A DNA stretch of 64,000 nt from Acridotheres tristis. Taxonomy: Eukaryota; Chordata; Aves; Passeriformes; Sturnidae. Location: the NCBI GenBank assembly GCA_037013685.1, contig CM072889.1, forward strand, positions 3,047,976 through 3,111,975, in the 5' to 3' direction. A program made the position numbers and the translations under genes. The notes under the pieces were generated by a model. It was given only the letters and a program-made list of their open reading frames with translations. It did not search any database and was not told the DNA's origin. Positions 1-10,550 of the stretch are shown here, one piece after another; position 1 is the first letter of the stretch; every line of letters begins with the position of its first letter.

Positions 1-41
1 CTGGCCTGTGGCTTTGTAGGAGTAACTGGGATTGGACTTAC

Positions 42-105
42 CCTCGGCCAACTTGAACAAATTCAGTGTATCTTGTCATAGGGTCCCCCTTGTTCACAAT
101 GTCCC
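42..105 (-). CDS. PAK-like exon entering kinase domain (glycine-loop start)
   Basis: A 64-nt exon with an excellent acceptor (TTTCATTTCTTTCAG before base 105) and a consensus donor (GTAAGT after base 42). Entering in phase 1 and leaving in phase 2, it encodes 20 residues, from DIVNKGDP through RYTEF to VQVGR, then two bases of a glycine codon. PAK1/2/3 have IVSVGDPKKKYTR(F/Y)EKIGQG here. GDP, YT and the G-x-G start of the ATP-binding loop are kept, while the lysines are replaced. PAK also has an intron inside the glycine loop, between IGQG and ASGTVY, so the next exon should start with A/S-x-G and lies outside the window. Confidence 0.82.
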
Positions 106-3100
106 CTGAAAGAAATGAAATGCAGGATCCTCACTTCAGACAGACACCACCTTCCAGCAGATCAGAAATGCAGCCCCACTGTCTGGCTGTGAGCCCTCTG
201 AGGGAAACAGCAGCAACAGAGGCAGCTCCAAAGCACAGATGGCTCCACAGATTTTCTGATTTTCTACAGTGCTTTGAAGAGTTACCTTGACAGGAAACAA
301 AGCACCTGGAGAAATATCCACAGGAGGCAGACACCAGAAAAGATCAGGTACCAAAGCAAGAGTTTGTTTTCTACAAGGATTTAGGAGAGCTGGAACAACA
401 CAGCCTTTATTTTCCTGGGGATGAACACTTTGTGTGATTCAACAAAAGGTTTAATATTTCTGAAGATTAAATGTTCCTTGGGATCTGGGATTAATTTTTT
501 AAGAAACGGTGCCAAGTGTGTCCAGGAGAGGAGGGGATCTTCCCAACTTTCAGCAGTTTGCCAGAATATTGTCTTTATGATTTTACAGAACAGCAGCTCA
601 TGTTATAATCAATAATGATGGGGCTTTAAGATGCAGGACCCTCATCATGGATTTCCAGGCTAAATTCTGATGATAACCTTGCCTGTGCCATTTGAAGGAC
701 CATGCCTTCACTCTAAGAGATTGCTGGGAAGTATTTTTGCTCCGATGACTTGTCGGGGACTAAAGAGAATTTAGGAACCAAAATATTCTGCTTGATTTGG
801 CCGTCAGCACTCAGGAGTTCAGTAGTTTATTCACTAGGTCAAAGCACCTTGTGCTGAATCAGAAACCATCTCTGCTTTTGCCTTCAGCACAGACAGAAGT
901 GTCGAGAAACTGAACCCAGTCTGAGCTGCCCTCAGGAATGCCCAGAGAGAATTCCTGCTTCCTCTGTCCCTCTGGTGCAGCTCAGGCTGGGACACACACA
1001 CAGCACACACCAGACAAGACCACACCACACGTACTCAGCCGCTCCAGCACTTCCTCTGTGAGCTGGGATTTCTGCTGTGGCCGGACCCTGGGTCTCTCCA
1101 GAGCGCTCCTGCTGCTGCTGAGGATGTCAGGCAGGAGAAATGTGTCGTCTTCTGTACCTTCAGCTCCCAGCAGAGAGCTCGTGTGGATCTGTGATGAGAA
1201 ATTAGTTTTGTTGGGATGGAGGGGGATCTGACAGGAAGGTCTCACAGATGTGTATATATAGCAGAAAGATCTTTGAATGTAGAATCTGAAGAAGGAGTAG
1301 AAATGAAAGCAAGTTTTGACATAAAAGAAAATAATTACTGAGCTAGTCTTACTGGGTAACTAAGAAGCCAAAGGGTACATTAGCATGTGAGTTGGAAAGG
1401 GTTTCTACAGCTCAGAGCAAAGGATAAATCCACCTCAAACTGATGTTTTTACCAAGCAAAAAGATTTCACAGGCAAACAAGAAAGCCAATGTTACAAGTA
1501 GAAAAAAAGTCTCAATTTTCCACTGCAAGAAAACTGGAAAACAACTTCTAGCTTACACTATAACATACTAACCTTTTGTAATGGGAAAATAGTAACATGA
1601 ATATGGTAACGTTAGTAGTTATGATAGGCTATAGGTAATAGTAAAAGTATTGATTGGTTGTTATGTATTAAAAGTATAGAATGCATTGTAACCAGAACTA
1701 GAGCAGTTTCAGATGAGCCTACAGCTGAGGCTGACTGCTGTGGGCTGGGCTCTTGTCACCCATGACCCGTGAACTGTTAAATCCTCTGGATACAATAAAC
1801 AGCATTTTAAATAATAAATAAATTGCTGTATCCTCTGGATACAATAAACAGCATTTTAAAGAGCCAGTCTGGAGTCCTGCATCCCTCATTTCGGCCCTCA
1901 CAAGTTTATGTCAGGAAGGGAGCTTGCAGGGATCCCCTGAGCTCATATTCCAAATGCAAACCCTCAGGAAGATGCTGCTGGCCACATCCAGTGCTCTAAA
2001 ACTGGCTTTTGCTGTCCACATCATAAACTGAATGAACAAAAACCAAAAGGCTGGTTTTACACAAGTTCATGGCCAGTTTCATGTTCAATTTTCATTGATT
2101 TTCTCAAATAAAGAGAAAAAGGAGCAGGTACACCCAGGAGACAGTTTCTCCTGTATCCTGCAAGGGAAACTGATGACTAAAAGGCAAATTCAAAAACAAT
2201 TTTCCAGGTGCCAGTGGCTGGGGTGAAGCACAGTGTCATGGCAGGATTCTGGCCCTCAGCACCTCCAGCTGTGAATAGCAGCTGCTGTCTGAGCAGAAAC
2301 TTGCAGCTCTGAATTGCACCAATGGTAACCAAAGCTGGCACTTACTAATTCTGATGAAGCAAGAATTGCAAATTCCTCATCCACGTCCTCCTTGACATTA
2401 TCCTCTTCTCCAGGAAGGGAAGGAGCCAGTTGAAGTTCTGGTGGCAGTGTTGTGGCCTGGGGACAGTCAGGAACATGAGTGAGAGTCTCCATTCTGCCAT
2501 TTGGGAGTTTGATAGTTACACAAAACTTTCAGCTGCTTCAACATCAGAAACTGATCTAGACGTGCACATGGTCCTACAGCCTCAGTTCCCTGTTACACAT
2601 GTCATAGTACAATTTAAACATCTACAAATTATGGGGGGTTGAAACAGCCCCAGCTGCTGCTCTGCAGGGGCAGAGCATTACATCAAGTTGCCCCAAATTT
2701 GCTGTTTCCCAACTGCTTTAAAGCTGACACAAAGAGAACTGAAGCAAATCAAAGGTACCATCTACACCTTCACACTCACTGGTGCTCTATTTAAAATGTA
2801 TAATATTAACCTAATAAATTTAGCCAATATTAATGTGGGTGCCATTCCTCTCTCTAGGGTTGTTATTGCAACCCAACATTTATTAGCATGGATTGTTATT
2901 TAAAACTTCCTTTCAGTAGTTCCAGTGAGTTACATTATCAATTATAACTTTATTTATGTTCAGTTATATATCCAGCTGTACTAAAGATAAATCGTGAAAC
3001 TTGATAGAAAGAGAATTCTAAGTTGTTAAAACTAAACTAAAATGGGGCAATTATACAGTATTGAAAATTGCTGTGAATTAGATATTCCACCATAGCTAAA

Positions 3101-6100
3101 CCCACAATCTTCTCCCTGCAAAACCAGACTTTCATCTGTTTAAAAAATTTGAATACCAATTGAGGAAACAGCCAGGAATACTTTGCTGCTGCTGCAAAAC
3201 CAGACATGGACACTTTATCAGGCTGGCACACTGTTGGAGCAGGGAAAGCTCACTCACAGCTTGCTCCACACTTCTTAAACTCCAGGAATGTCAAAGGTTC
3301 CTTCCCCACTCACCAAAGGATGGCCTGCCCTGTATCCACCTCTGGATAATTGGGTGATCAGATCTGCAGTGGGCAAGAGAAGAGGAACCAGATGCTGTTA
3401 GAAAACTGCCTCTTGTGGGGAATCCCCCATGGAACAAATTAGCCCAAATAACAGAGCAATCCCTCCAGGAACATCAGTTCTTTTCCACAGTAAGCAACAG
3501 AACAGGACAAAATACCAGATTTTGGAAGCTGGCTGAAGCAGCAAAGTGAGGGAATTACAGACTCCCCAGATTGTTCTGTGTAGGGAATGGAACCCCCACA
3601 GTGTTCCCCACTTTCCAAATGCTGTCATTGAGACACCCCTCTTGGCAGCTGTTGACAGGAGCTCTACCAAACCAATGGCATCTTACTGGCATTGTTCCAA
3701 AATCAGCTCAGTTCCTAAGGAAGAGCATAAAGAACACAGTGACCCCAAAGCCAGATATGCTGCACCTAGGGAAAAGCACTACTTACTCCCCAGATGAGCT
3801 GTTGCCAGCCAGGGTTTATCTGGATAAAAATACATTGCAGATGTGGCAGACACAAAATCACACGCTGCAGCGCTGATTTTCCGGATCATTTCTGCAGAGC
3901 TGTGCTACAACTTGCAGAGCAGCATAACCCAGCAAGCAGATAAAACCCTGGCTGGTTTGCAGGCAGAGAGCTCCTGGAGGAGAAGGATCCTCCTGGAATG
4001 CCAGCAGAAAGGGGGCATTGAGGAGCTCTGCATTGCAGTGTCCTGTTGTCCTTTCACTGACACCCCAATGGGCCCTTGACATCACAGAGGCAGCAGCTGC
4101 AGGTTCACACTCTGGAATGGTTCCAGCTGCTTCTTGAGCAGCTGGATGTTCCATTTTCATTTTGGAGCCTGACATGCAGTGAGATGTCAACCTTCCTCCT
4201 GCTGCAAAGCTCCTATTCCTGCATGAAACTCATCTGGAAATCAACTCTGTGCTTCCATGGAGTAATGATGTAAGGCTTAACTGGTTTTTTGATTCCATAA
4301 CAAAACTCTTCTCTAGTGGCAGACAAAACAGTGCCTTCAGGAGCTTTGCACTGGACTTTTGATGGTGAGTAACAAAAACATCTTGCTGAAATGATCTCTG
4401 CTGTCTGATTAACGGGTAAATCCCACCCTGATGGAATTTTCAGCACACCAGGGAACACTGTGGGGGAAAGACTCTGCCTCTCACATTCCTAACAGTGAAG
4501 CACTAGGGATCCTCCTGGTCAAGCTCCTTTAGCTCTGCTGTCAGTGTACAGAAAACAGAGCTTGGAAAACTCCTGATGGCCCTGCAGAAACATATTCCCT
4601 CAGATGTGAGGGAACCCTGCAGGATTGGCTCCCTCAGTGTATGGACAGCTCTCCAATTTCTGTGTGCACAGAAGATGTGCTCGGGCTCTGAATAGCTTTT
4701 CTCTTTGCAACAATGGAATATCAGGGCCCTTTCAGAGCATAATTTCATCCATTTCTCTCCCTTCCACCCTCTCATGAATTACTAATTTAAAGTGACTTAA
4801 TATCTATTCTCTATTCCCTTTTGGCTTTGCATATTTTAATTATGCCTCTTCCTAATCCTCATTTTCCCAGAACAGACTTAAATAACTCAAATTACCCCAT
4901 CAGTAACTGTCTTTGATAGCTCAGTTATTGCAGCTAATTCGTCACTTTTGCCAAACATGCTATTTTTGAGGTTTTTTCCTAACACCAAGTGATCACACAC
5001 TTACAAACCAAAGTCATTTGCTGCATGAAATGCCACCTCCATCAAAATTCACCTTTTTTTTTTTAATTTTATTGCTGCTAAATCACTTCCTGGAAGATTT
5101 TAGTGACATTTTGCAGCAATGTCTTTGCAGCCTTATCTTGGACTGCCAATGGCAGGTGAGGAGAGTGGGGCTGTTGGGAGAAATCCTGCTTGTCTCTGCT
5201 CAGCCTGAGGATTGCTCTAGTTCAAAACAAAATTATAAATGTCCTTTGTAAAGTGATTTTTCTGCAAAACACAGAGGCTTTTGTCAAAATATGATGTTTG
5301 CCAAGAGAGGAACATTCACACAGCTATTTCTGCAGTGAGAGGGCATCTTTAGCCAGGACAATAAATAGCTACTGGTCCTAGAGAGCTGCTGCCCACGGGG
5401 AGTGGCTGCAGCCATGTGCTTGTGCAGCAGAAAAAGAGCCCCAGGTAAATCAGAAAGCTCCTAAAAAGAAAACAAGCTCACACTGATAGTTAATAATGCA
5501 GATATTGGACCTGTCACATTATTTTAGGAGGCAAGGAAAACATGACCTTGGCATTTTTATTAAGCTTTTCCTCTGTCACTTTGAAGCAAACTTTTGAAGG
5601 GTGAAATTCCATTTATTTTCAGGAAATACAGGGGACAGGCAGAGAGGAGGGGCTGCAGGAGCAGACTGTGCCCCTGGAGCTGTGACAAAGGCAGACTGCC
5701 AGGCACTGGGCACAGTCTCAATGCCTGTCTCATCAGGGCCCTTGTGTTCTCCCAGTTTGAAAGGAAGCTCCTTGCAATCCCAACCTTCTCTGCTCCAAGC
5801 AGGGCCCAGCCCCAACCCACTGAGTGTCCTCAGCAAGAGGAGTAAGGAAGAGCATTTGAGCACAAGGCATCAAGTAAAACCAAACTGCCCAGACAAGAAA
5901 TGAGAGCAATGAACGTGGAGCAGGACTCAGAGCTGCTCCAGAGCTCTTGGACCACACTTCAGTGTAAAACGTGGTACTGAGATGACCAAAACAAAGAGAG
6001 CAAAGCCCAGAAATGCCATGAGTCTCTGAGGAGTGGAGAGCACTGCCTGGGGATTAACCACACACACCACCAGAATTGCTCCAGGCCTGGGTTTCACTTT

Positions 6101-7056
6101 CCACCTGCTGAGACAGGGAGATTTATCCAGCTTCAAGCATGAAAGAGCACATCATGTTTGCAGTGTGCCCTGCTTCAACAGTCATCTTCTCATCCCTAGC
6201 AGCTTCCCTTCTCCACGAGCATCCATCTGTTGGGAAATATATTTGGGAAAAGAAAAATTACTCAGGAACGATTCCTCTTCCAGAATTTCATTTAGTGTTA
6301 CATGAAGAGCTCTCTCCATGCATGTTATAAAGAAATTTGCTTATTTGGGCTTTCCCACCGGCAGAGTGATTATGGGATGGCTTTATTTTGCCTTACTTGT
6401 GCAACTGTCCAAGGTATCCCTTTGCCATCTGTCACGCTCACACATCCCCTCATCCGCGCTTGGAACATGTTCCTGCTGAGCTGAGAAGGACGGGCCGGGA
6501 TCACCTCACTGCAAGGGATCTCAAATCCTGAAGGTCCAACTCGGCCTCAGCTCGGAGCTCTGATTACCCCGAGCGCCAGCTCAGGAGCTGCCCTCACGCC
6601 GGACACGCTGCTCCGGACACAGCTTCCAGTCCCATCCTTACACAGAGAAATGGAGCCCCCGGACCCTCCAGAGCCCATGAAGGGAGAGCCTCCCAAAGGC
6701 GGAGCCCTCCCGCTGTCCCCTCACACAGCGGGACTCCTCTCCCCGCGAGGTGTCCCCCCCCCCCAGCCCTCCCCTGCCACCACAGGGCCGCCTCCGCTGC
6801 GTGTCCTCACGGCCCCCGCACCGCCCGTCCCCGGCGGCCGCCACAGCCCCGTCCCCGTCGCTGCCGGAGCTCCCTCACCTCCTGCCGCGGTGTCGCTGCT
6901 GGGGTGGTCGCGCAGCTGCATCCCGGTGAGGCGGAGGATGCCGGAGCTGCCCGCCTCCTCCAGGGCTGAGAAGGAGAAGGTGAGGTACGCGGGGACCCCC
7001 CCCCAGCCCCGCCGCTCCAGCCCCGGCCCCGCTCCCTTTCCCCGCCCCGCCGCCAT
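42..7056 (-). CDS. PAK3-like p21-activated kinase, 5' part only (runs off left edge)
   Basis: Partial, multi-exon protein kinase gene on the minus strand. I infer exons at 6879-7056, 4427-4457, about 2346-2493, 1035-1188 and 42-105. The rest of the kinase domain would lie beyond base 1. Group I PAKs are Ser/Thr kinases activated by Rac/Cdc42 through a CRIB domain, and they act on the cytoskeleton and survival signalling. The two leftmost exons join in phase to give a match to the PAK segment TDEEILEKLRSIVSVGDP..KYT..EKIGQG. The acidic linker and the exon boundary before I-T-S also match PAK organisation. No intact CRIB domain was found. From memory, PAK3-like genes are expanded and fast-evolving in zebra finch, and this copy fits that group. 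Exon phases agree throughout (1, 2, 0, 1, 2), which argues against a dead retrocopy. It could still be a decaying duplicate, since the N-terminal exons are weak. The family assignment is strong, the full gene model less so. Confidence 0.7.
1035..1188 (-). CDS. PAK-like exon, linker and kinase-proximal helix
   Basis: A 154-nt exon (51 codons plus one base) with acceptor TTTCTCATCACAG before 1188 and donor GTACGTG after 1035. It starts in phase 0 with IHTSS, where PAK3 has IYTRS. It ends QQKSQLTEEVLERL plus one base. That base joins GG of the next exon to give Arg, reproducing the LR|S/D boundary of PAK (KKSKMTDEEILEKLR). The middle (LLGAEGTEDDTFLLPD) is not conserved with PAK1-3, where this stretch is Ser/Thr/Pro-rich. 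The helix has one residue fewer than PAK (TEE for TDEE). The open frame continues a little upstream of the acceptor, so the exact 5' boundary rests on the splice signal. Confidence 0.8.
1317..1900 (+). mobile_element. Solo LTR of an endogenous retrovirus-like element
   Basis: A 584-bp element starting TG and ending CA, flanked by a perfect 7-bp direct repeat CAAGTTT (1310-1316 and 1901-1907), read as a target-site duplication. Inside are a TATA-like TATTAAAAGTATA at 1666-1678 and polyadenylation signals AATAAA at 1794-1799 and 1843-1848. These fit a U3-R-U5 order on the plus strand. No internal retroviral genes are present, so it would be a recombined solo LTR. It lies in the intron between two PAK-like exons and is antisense to that gene. 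Seven bases is longer than the usual 4-6 for retroviruses, so one matching base may be chance. The family is not identified. Confidence 0.6.
1781..1860 (+). repeat. 31-bp direct duplication around the LTR poly(A) signal
   Basis: The 31 bases at 1781-1811 recur exactly at 1830-1860, offset 49. Each copy carries TCCTCTGGATACAATAAAC and so one AATAAA signal. The 18 bases between them are A/T-rich. This is an internal duplication of the end of the LTR R region. Confidence 0.85.
2346..2493 (-). CDS. PAK-like exon, acidic proline-rich linker
   Basis: An open frame ending at a consensus donor (GTAAGTGCC after base 2346) in phase 0. It encodes METLTHVPDC, then TTLPPELQLAPSLP, then an acidic run EEDNVKEDVDEEF and finally AILASSEL. 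PAK3 has the same layout: PPLAPPVSEEEDEEEE..., then PVIAPRPEHTKS, then the I-T-S of the next exon. The 5' end is uncertain. A CAG acceptor at 2494 gives a 148-nt exon entered in phase 2. An alternative AAAG acceptor at 2526 would give 180 nt in phase 0. Assignment rests on order, phase and composition more than on residue identity, because this linker is variable in all PAKs. Confidence 0.6.
4427..4457 (-). CDS. Possible short PAK-like exon (weak)
   Basis: A strong acceptor (GTCTTTCCCCCACAG before 4457) opens a frame reading VFPGVLKIPSG once joined to the phase-1 end of the 6879 exon. PAK has SIFPGGGDK in the equivalent N-terminal place. A moderate donor (AGG then GTGGGA) after 4427 would leave the exon in phase 2, which fits the next exon. 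The same frame stays open for more than 70 codons past this donor, so a longer exon is possible. In another frame the stretch reads ENSIRVGF, similar to the EHTIHVGF core of the CRIB motif, but a stop follows three codons later. That may be a relic of CRIB or chance. Confidence 0.3.
6879..7056 (-). CDS. Candidate first coding exon of the PAK-like gene
   Basis: An open frame from an ATG that overlaps a YY1 motif (CAAGATGGCGGC) to a donor GTGAGG after 6879. It is 59 codons plus one base, so it leaves in phase 1. It begins MAAGRGKGAG and contains SALEEAGSSGILRLTG and MQLRDHPSSDTAAG. LEEAGSSGILRLTG can be laid against LEDKPPAPPVRMSS near the PAK2 N terminus, but identity is low. A good internal acceptor (ACCTTCTCCTTCTCAG) lies just before ALEE, so the true exon may start there, with Met at MQLRD or an upstream start. 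The same residues also resemble the N-terminal helix of LRCH leucine-rich proteins. That is an alternative I cannot exclude, though no LRR exons follow. Confidence 0.35.
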
Positions 7057-7137
7057 CTTGCCACGACCCCCCACCAGCCCCTTAATAACCATGGGGGCGT
7101 GGCCTCTGCCCGCCCCTTCGCCGTTCTCACCAATCAG
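7049..7137 (-). promoter_or_regulatory. Candidate core promoter: YY1 site, GC boxes, CCAAT box
   Basis: GCCGCCATCTTG at 7049-7060 is, on the minus strand, CAAGATGGCGGC. This is the YY1 motif typically found just downstream of transcription starts and often containing the initiator ATG. CCAATCAG (7130-7137) is a full NF-Y box, with GC boxes around it. Together they predict minus-strand transcription starting at about 7060-7110. A divergent plus-strand transcript is possible, since CpG-island promoters often fire both ways. Confidence 0.6.
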
Positions 7138-7182
7138 CGATGGGGGCGGGGTCAGGGGGCGGGGCGGGGCTGTGAGCCGCGG

Positions 7183-7200
7183 GCCGCCAGGGGGCGCTGC
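7183..7200 (+). promoter_or_regulatory. Strong CTCF-like site
   Basis: GCCGCCAGGGGGCGCTGC matches the CTCF core (CCASYAGRKGGCGC) almost perfectly. It lies between the PAK-like promoter and the G-rich minisatellite, on the side facing the SOX3 regulatory desert. A boundary role is inference. Confidence 0.65.
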
Positions 7201-7239
7201 TGGGCCGGGACTGAGGGGCCTGAGGCGAGGAGAGCCCGG

Positions 7240-8026
7240 AATGGGGAAATTGGGAGTGGGGAGACTGGGGAGACTGGGGGGTACTGGGACTGGGGGGACT
7301 GGGATTGGGGAGACTGGGACTGGGGGGACTGGGATTGGGGGGATTGGGATTGGGGGGACTGGAGTTGGGAAGAGACTGGGATTGGGGAGACTGGGATTGG
7401 GGAGACTGGGGAAACTGGGACTGAGGGAGAGACTGGGATTGGGGAGACTGGGGTTGGGGAAGAGACTGGGATTGGGGAGACTGGGATTGGGGAGACTGGG
7501 GAAACTGGGACTGAGGGAGAGACTGGGATTGGGGAGATGGACTGGGGGAAACCGGGATAGGAGAAACTGGGACTCAGGGGAGACTGGGATTGGGGGGCGA
7601 GACTGAGACTGGGGGGACTGGGACTGGGGAGAGACTGGGATAGGGGGAGACTGGGACTGGGGAGACTGGGACTGGGATTGGGGGGGACACTAGGCTTGGG
7701 GAGACTGGGATAAGGGGGAAACTAGGATTATGGGGAGACTGGGATTGGGAAAAGCCTGGCATGGGGGGAGCTCAGGACTGGGGGGAGTTTGGGATCGGAG
7801 GGAGCCCAGGATCAGGGAGACTGGGATGAGGGAGACTGGAATAGGGGGAAACTGGGATTGGAGGAGATGGATTGGGGAGATGGGATAGGAGAGACTGGGA
7901 ATGGGGGGACACTGGGATTGGGAAAAGCCTGGAATTGGGTGAACCCAGGATCGGGAAGATTGGGATTGTGGGGTGACTGGGCTGGGGAAGAGACTGGGAC
8001 TGGGGGAGACTTGGATAGGAGAGAGA
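7240..8026 (+). repeat. G-rich minisatellite, about 15-bp unit
   Basis: Roughly 790 bp of imperfect tandem units around GGGATTGGGGAGACT, with variants GGGACTGGGG and GGGGGGACTGG. The plus strand is full of GGG and GGGG runs at short spacing, so it is a strong candidate for G-quadruplex formation. Long open frames on both strands here (for example Gly/Thr-rich or Ser/Pro-rich) are products of the repeat. The array decays towards its right end. Confidence 0.9.
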
Positions 8027-8677
8027 CATCAGTCACTCCTCAGGCCCAAAGGTCACCTGCACCAGGTGCTTCAGAGCATCTCTTGTCTGGAAAACAGGAA
8101 AAAATACAAGCAAAGAATCTTCATGGCAGAACAAATGGAATAGAGCCTGGAAGAACAGTCTTGTTCTCATCTCTTTTCTCCGGAGGACAATTTTCAAGTG
8201 ACACCATGCTGTTATTAGGAAGAATTCACATTTAACAATAAATCGTAAACTCTTGGTGGTGGAGTACCACTAAGAGCTGTCCTGCTCCCAGTGAGGAGCT
8301 GGGAATGCTCCTGTGGTTCCCTTCATCAATTATAGGCACAGACGAGTCTCCCTTGTGGGAAAAATGCAGAGTACCATGAAAATAATGGGATTTTTGGCAC
8401 TTGAGCAATTTTGGTTCAGGTTGGAGATCCTCAGTACCCTCAGATACAAATATGTGCATGCAGATGCTGAACATTTCCTGGCACATATTTGCACAGTTAC
8501 CCCAGCTTGGTCCCCAATAAAAAAAAACAAAACATTTACTTGCAGTTGAATCACATAGTTTTGGATCCATTTCACTGAAAGTGAGTGGTCGTGTATATTT
8601 TGTAATTATGTATTTAAAAACTGTGATATGAGGTTCTTTTTGTAATTATTTAGAACTAAACAGAAACCATTGAGGCA

Positions 8678-8895
8678 GTAGAATTATAGAATCATTAAGG
8701 TTGGAAAGGCCTCTAGGATCACCATCCATCAGCACTTTCCATGCTCACCACTAAAGCATGTCCTCAGCTGCAATATCCACATTTTTTGAACACTTCCAGG
8801 TATGGAGACCTCACCACCTTCCTGGAAACCTGTCCCAAGGCTTGACAACCCTTTCCATGGAGAAGTGTGTAAGAGAATCTTGCTAAATTCAAAGA
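8678..8895 (-). mobile_element. CR1 LINE fragment
   Basis: It begins ATAGAATCATTAAGGTTGG, the reverse complement of the avian CR1 3' end. It continues through recognisable CR1 3' sequence (GGAGACCTCACCACCTTCCTGG, then CTTGACAACCCTTTCC, given here in parts). It is a 5'-truncated copy inserted in minus orientation. Confidence 0.85.
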
Positions 8896-10469
8896 CAGAG
8901 AAAGGAAATCCTTCCAAAATTATTGTTATTATTCAAAGGTGTTTTTAAATAAATGTTTCTCATAAACGCACCTTTGCCATCCCAGCCATTGCAGTTTGAT
9001 TTTTCCCTCGCTGCAATTGTGAGTACAAGGTGCCTAACGCAATCCTAACTTGCCACCTCGTGGCATTTCTGTGAATTACCGCAGTTCAGTTTCTTTCAGT
9101 CAGTTTAGGATTATTTTCATCTCCTTACAAGAGGGTTCCTGTTTACCTATTGAGCTTCTCACCCAGGGAAAACCAGCTGAGGGCTGTGCTGCAGTCTGGA
9201 GTCACAGAGTGGTTGAACCAGGGGCTGTGTGGCTGCTGAAATTGTGGTGGACTAGAGGAAAGGTGGCACATGCCAGTAGATAAAGTAGATACACCAGACA
9301 CAACAGCATCTATTAATTTTTAATCAATTATTTTCACTTAGAAATTGTATAGAATATTCCTTTGCTTTTAGAGCAATGCCTATGTTTTCATGCTGGGAAA
9401 TGTTGGATTGCTTTATCTTTACAGGTAGTAGGAACATGAAATTGCAGGGAAGAAAAACTCCATGGGATCACCTCCAGTTCTCCTTGTTCCTGCTTAGCAT
9501 AAAAGTGCAAATTTAAATCTTCTTGGCAAATATGTGTAGCTCAACAGAATTTTGCTTTCTCAGTAATATTCCAACTGCTGTTATTGAGATGGAGGGAGCT
9601 TCTGCTCTGTGTATTTTTTTTTAGTAACAGTTAGAACTATGCTGCTTTCTTTCAGCTGTTTAATAACATAAACATATTGGGTTTGGTTTTCTTTGTGAGA
9701 AAGCAGACAATATGCCTGGGTGAGTTTCTAAACAGCTTTTTTTCACTTGAATATGGAGATTGAATTTTTATCAGATAATCTTTCACAAGCACAGAAAGTG
9801 AAGAGTTTGTAGAGATTCCAGAGGGAATGATTGCTTAGAACAGCTTTCCTTTGGAGGGGCCTAAAATGCTGATTTATCAGTGCTGACAGTAATCTGGATC
9901 TTCACTCTGATATAAATCATCTTCCTCCTCTCCCCTTTCCCCTCCAAAACAGAGTACTGACCCTCACAAGCTTTGTTCCAAGAGATTAACACATTCAAAC
10001 ATAATATTAATACCAGTGATAAGTAAATAATTAAATGTCCGTGTTTGCCTGTCTGCTGGGGTGAAGACTGCTGTGTAAATAAGTTGACCCAGCAGAACTC
10101 CAGTCAGACTTCTGGAAGCAGTGGACTGATCCCTGTTGGATTCACTGCCCTCCAGATGAGACCTGGGGCACAGTAATTACCCAGCACATCACTGATTGCC
10201 TTTTCTCCTGCTGCTAATTGTTACTTCTTGGTTAGCTGAATACTTAATAGAGAAGAACATCGTGTTGTATTGTATCCTTTTTTTTTTTTTAATTGTTTTG
10301 TAAATTTTATTCTTTCCTATTTTGGAAAAGTAAGAGCTGGCTGCTGGCAGTGAGAGTGAATTTAAACGCAATTGTTAAGAATTTTGATTTATATTCCAGT
10401 CTTATGCTGCAGAAATAATATTGGGTTTGTTCTTTTTATGGTTAGGGGGAGAATTCCAGGGATTTCCTG

Positions 10470-10550
10470 GCTATCAGAGAATTACAGAATCATAGAATAT
10501 TCTGAGCTGGAAGGGACCCACAAGGGTCCAGCTCCTGGCTGTTCTTAAGA
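10470..10550 (-). mobile_element. Short CR1 LINE fragment
   Basis: ACAGAATCATAGAATATTC followed by GAGCTGGAAGGGACCCACAA is the inverted 3' tail of a CR1 element. Only about 80 bp can be recognised. Confidence 0.75.

Larger units (their letters stand above)
6540..7230. other. CpG island at the PAK-like gene promoter
   Basis: A sharp rise in G+C and CpG compared with the AT-rich sequence on both sides. It contains several GC boxes (for example GGGGGCGGGG at 7142-7151 and GGGGGCGGGGCGGGGC around 7155-7170). The island coincides with the candidate first exon and its upstream region, as expected for a constitutive promoter. Boundaries are by eye. Confidence 0.75.

Noticed and set aside
6879..7056. 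First exon of an LRCH-type leucine-rich repeat protein (ALEEAGSSGIL similarity)
   Set aside because: No LRR-coding exon follows on the minus strand, and downstream exons match PAK. Kept only as an alternative in the exon entry.
6650..8235. Plus-strand Pro-rich and Gly/Thr-rich frames over the CpG island and minisatellite
   Set aside because: They run from promoter-like DNA into the tandem repeat, with no domain. The minus-strand reading has splice and start signals.
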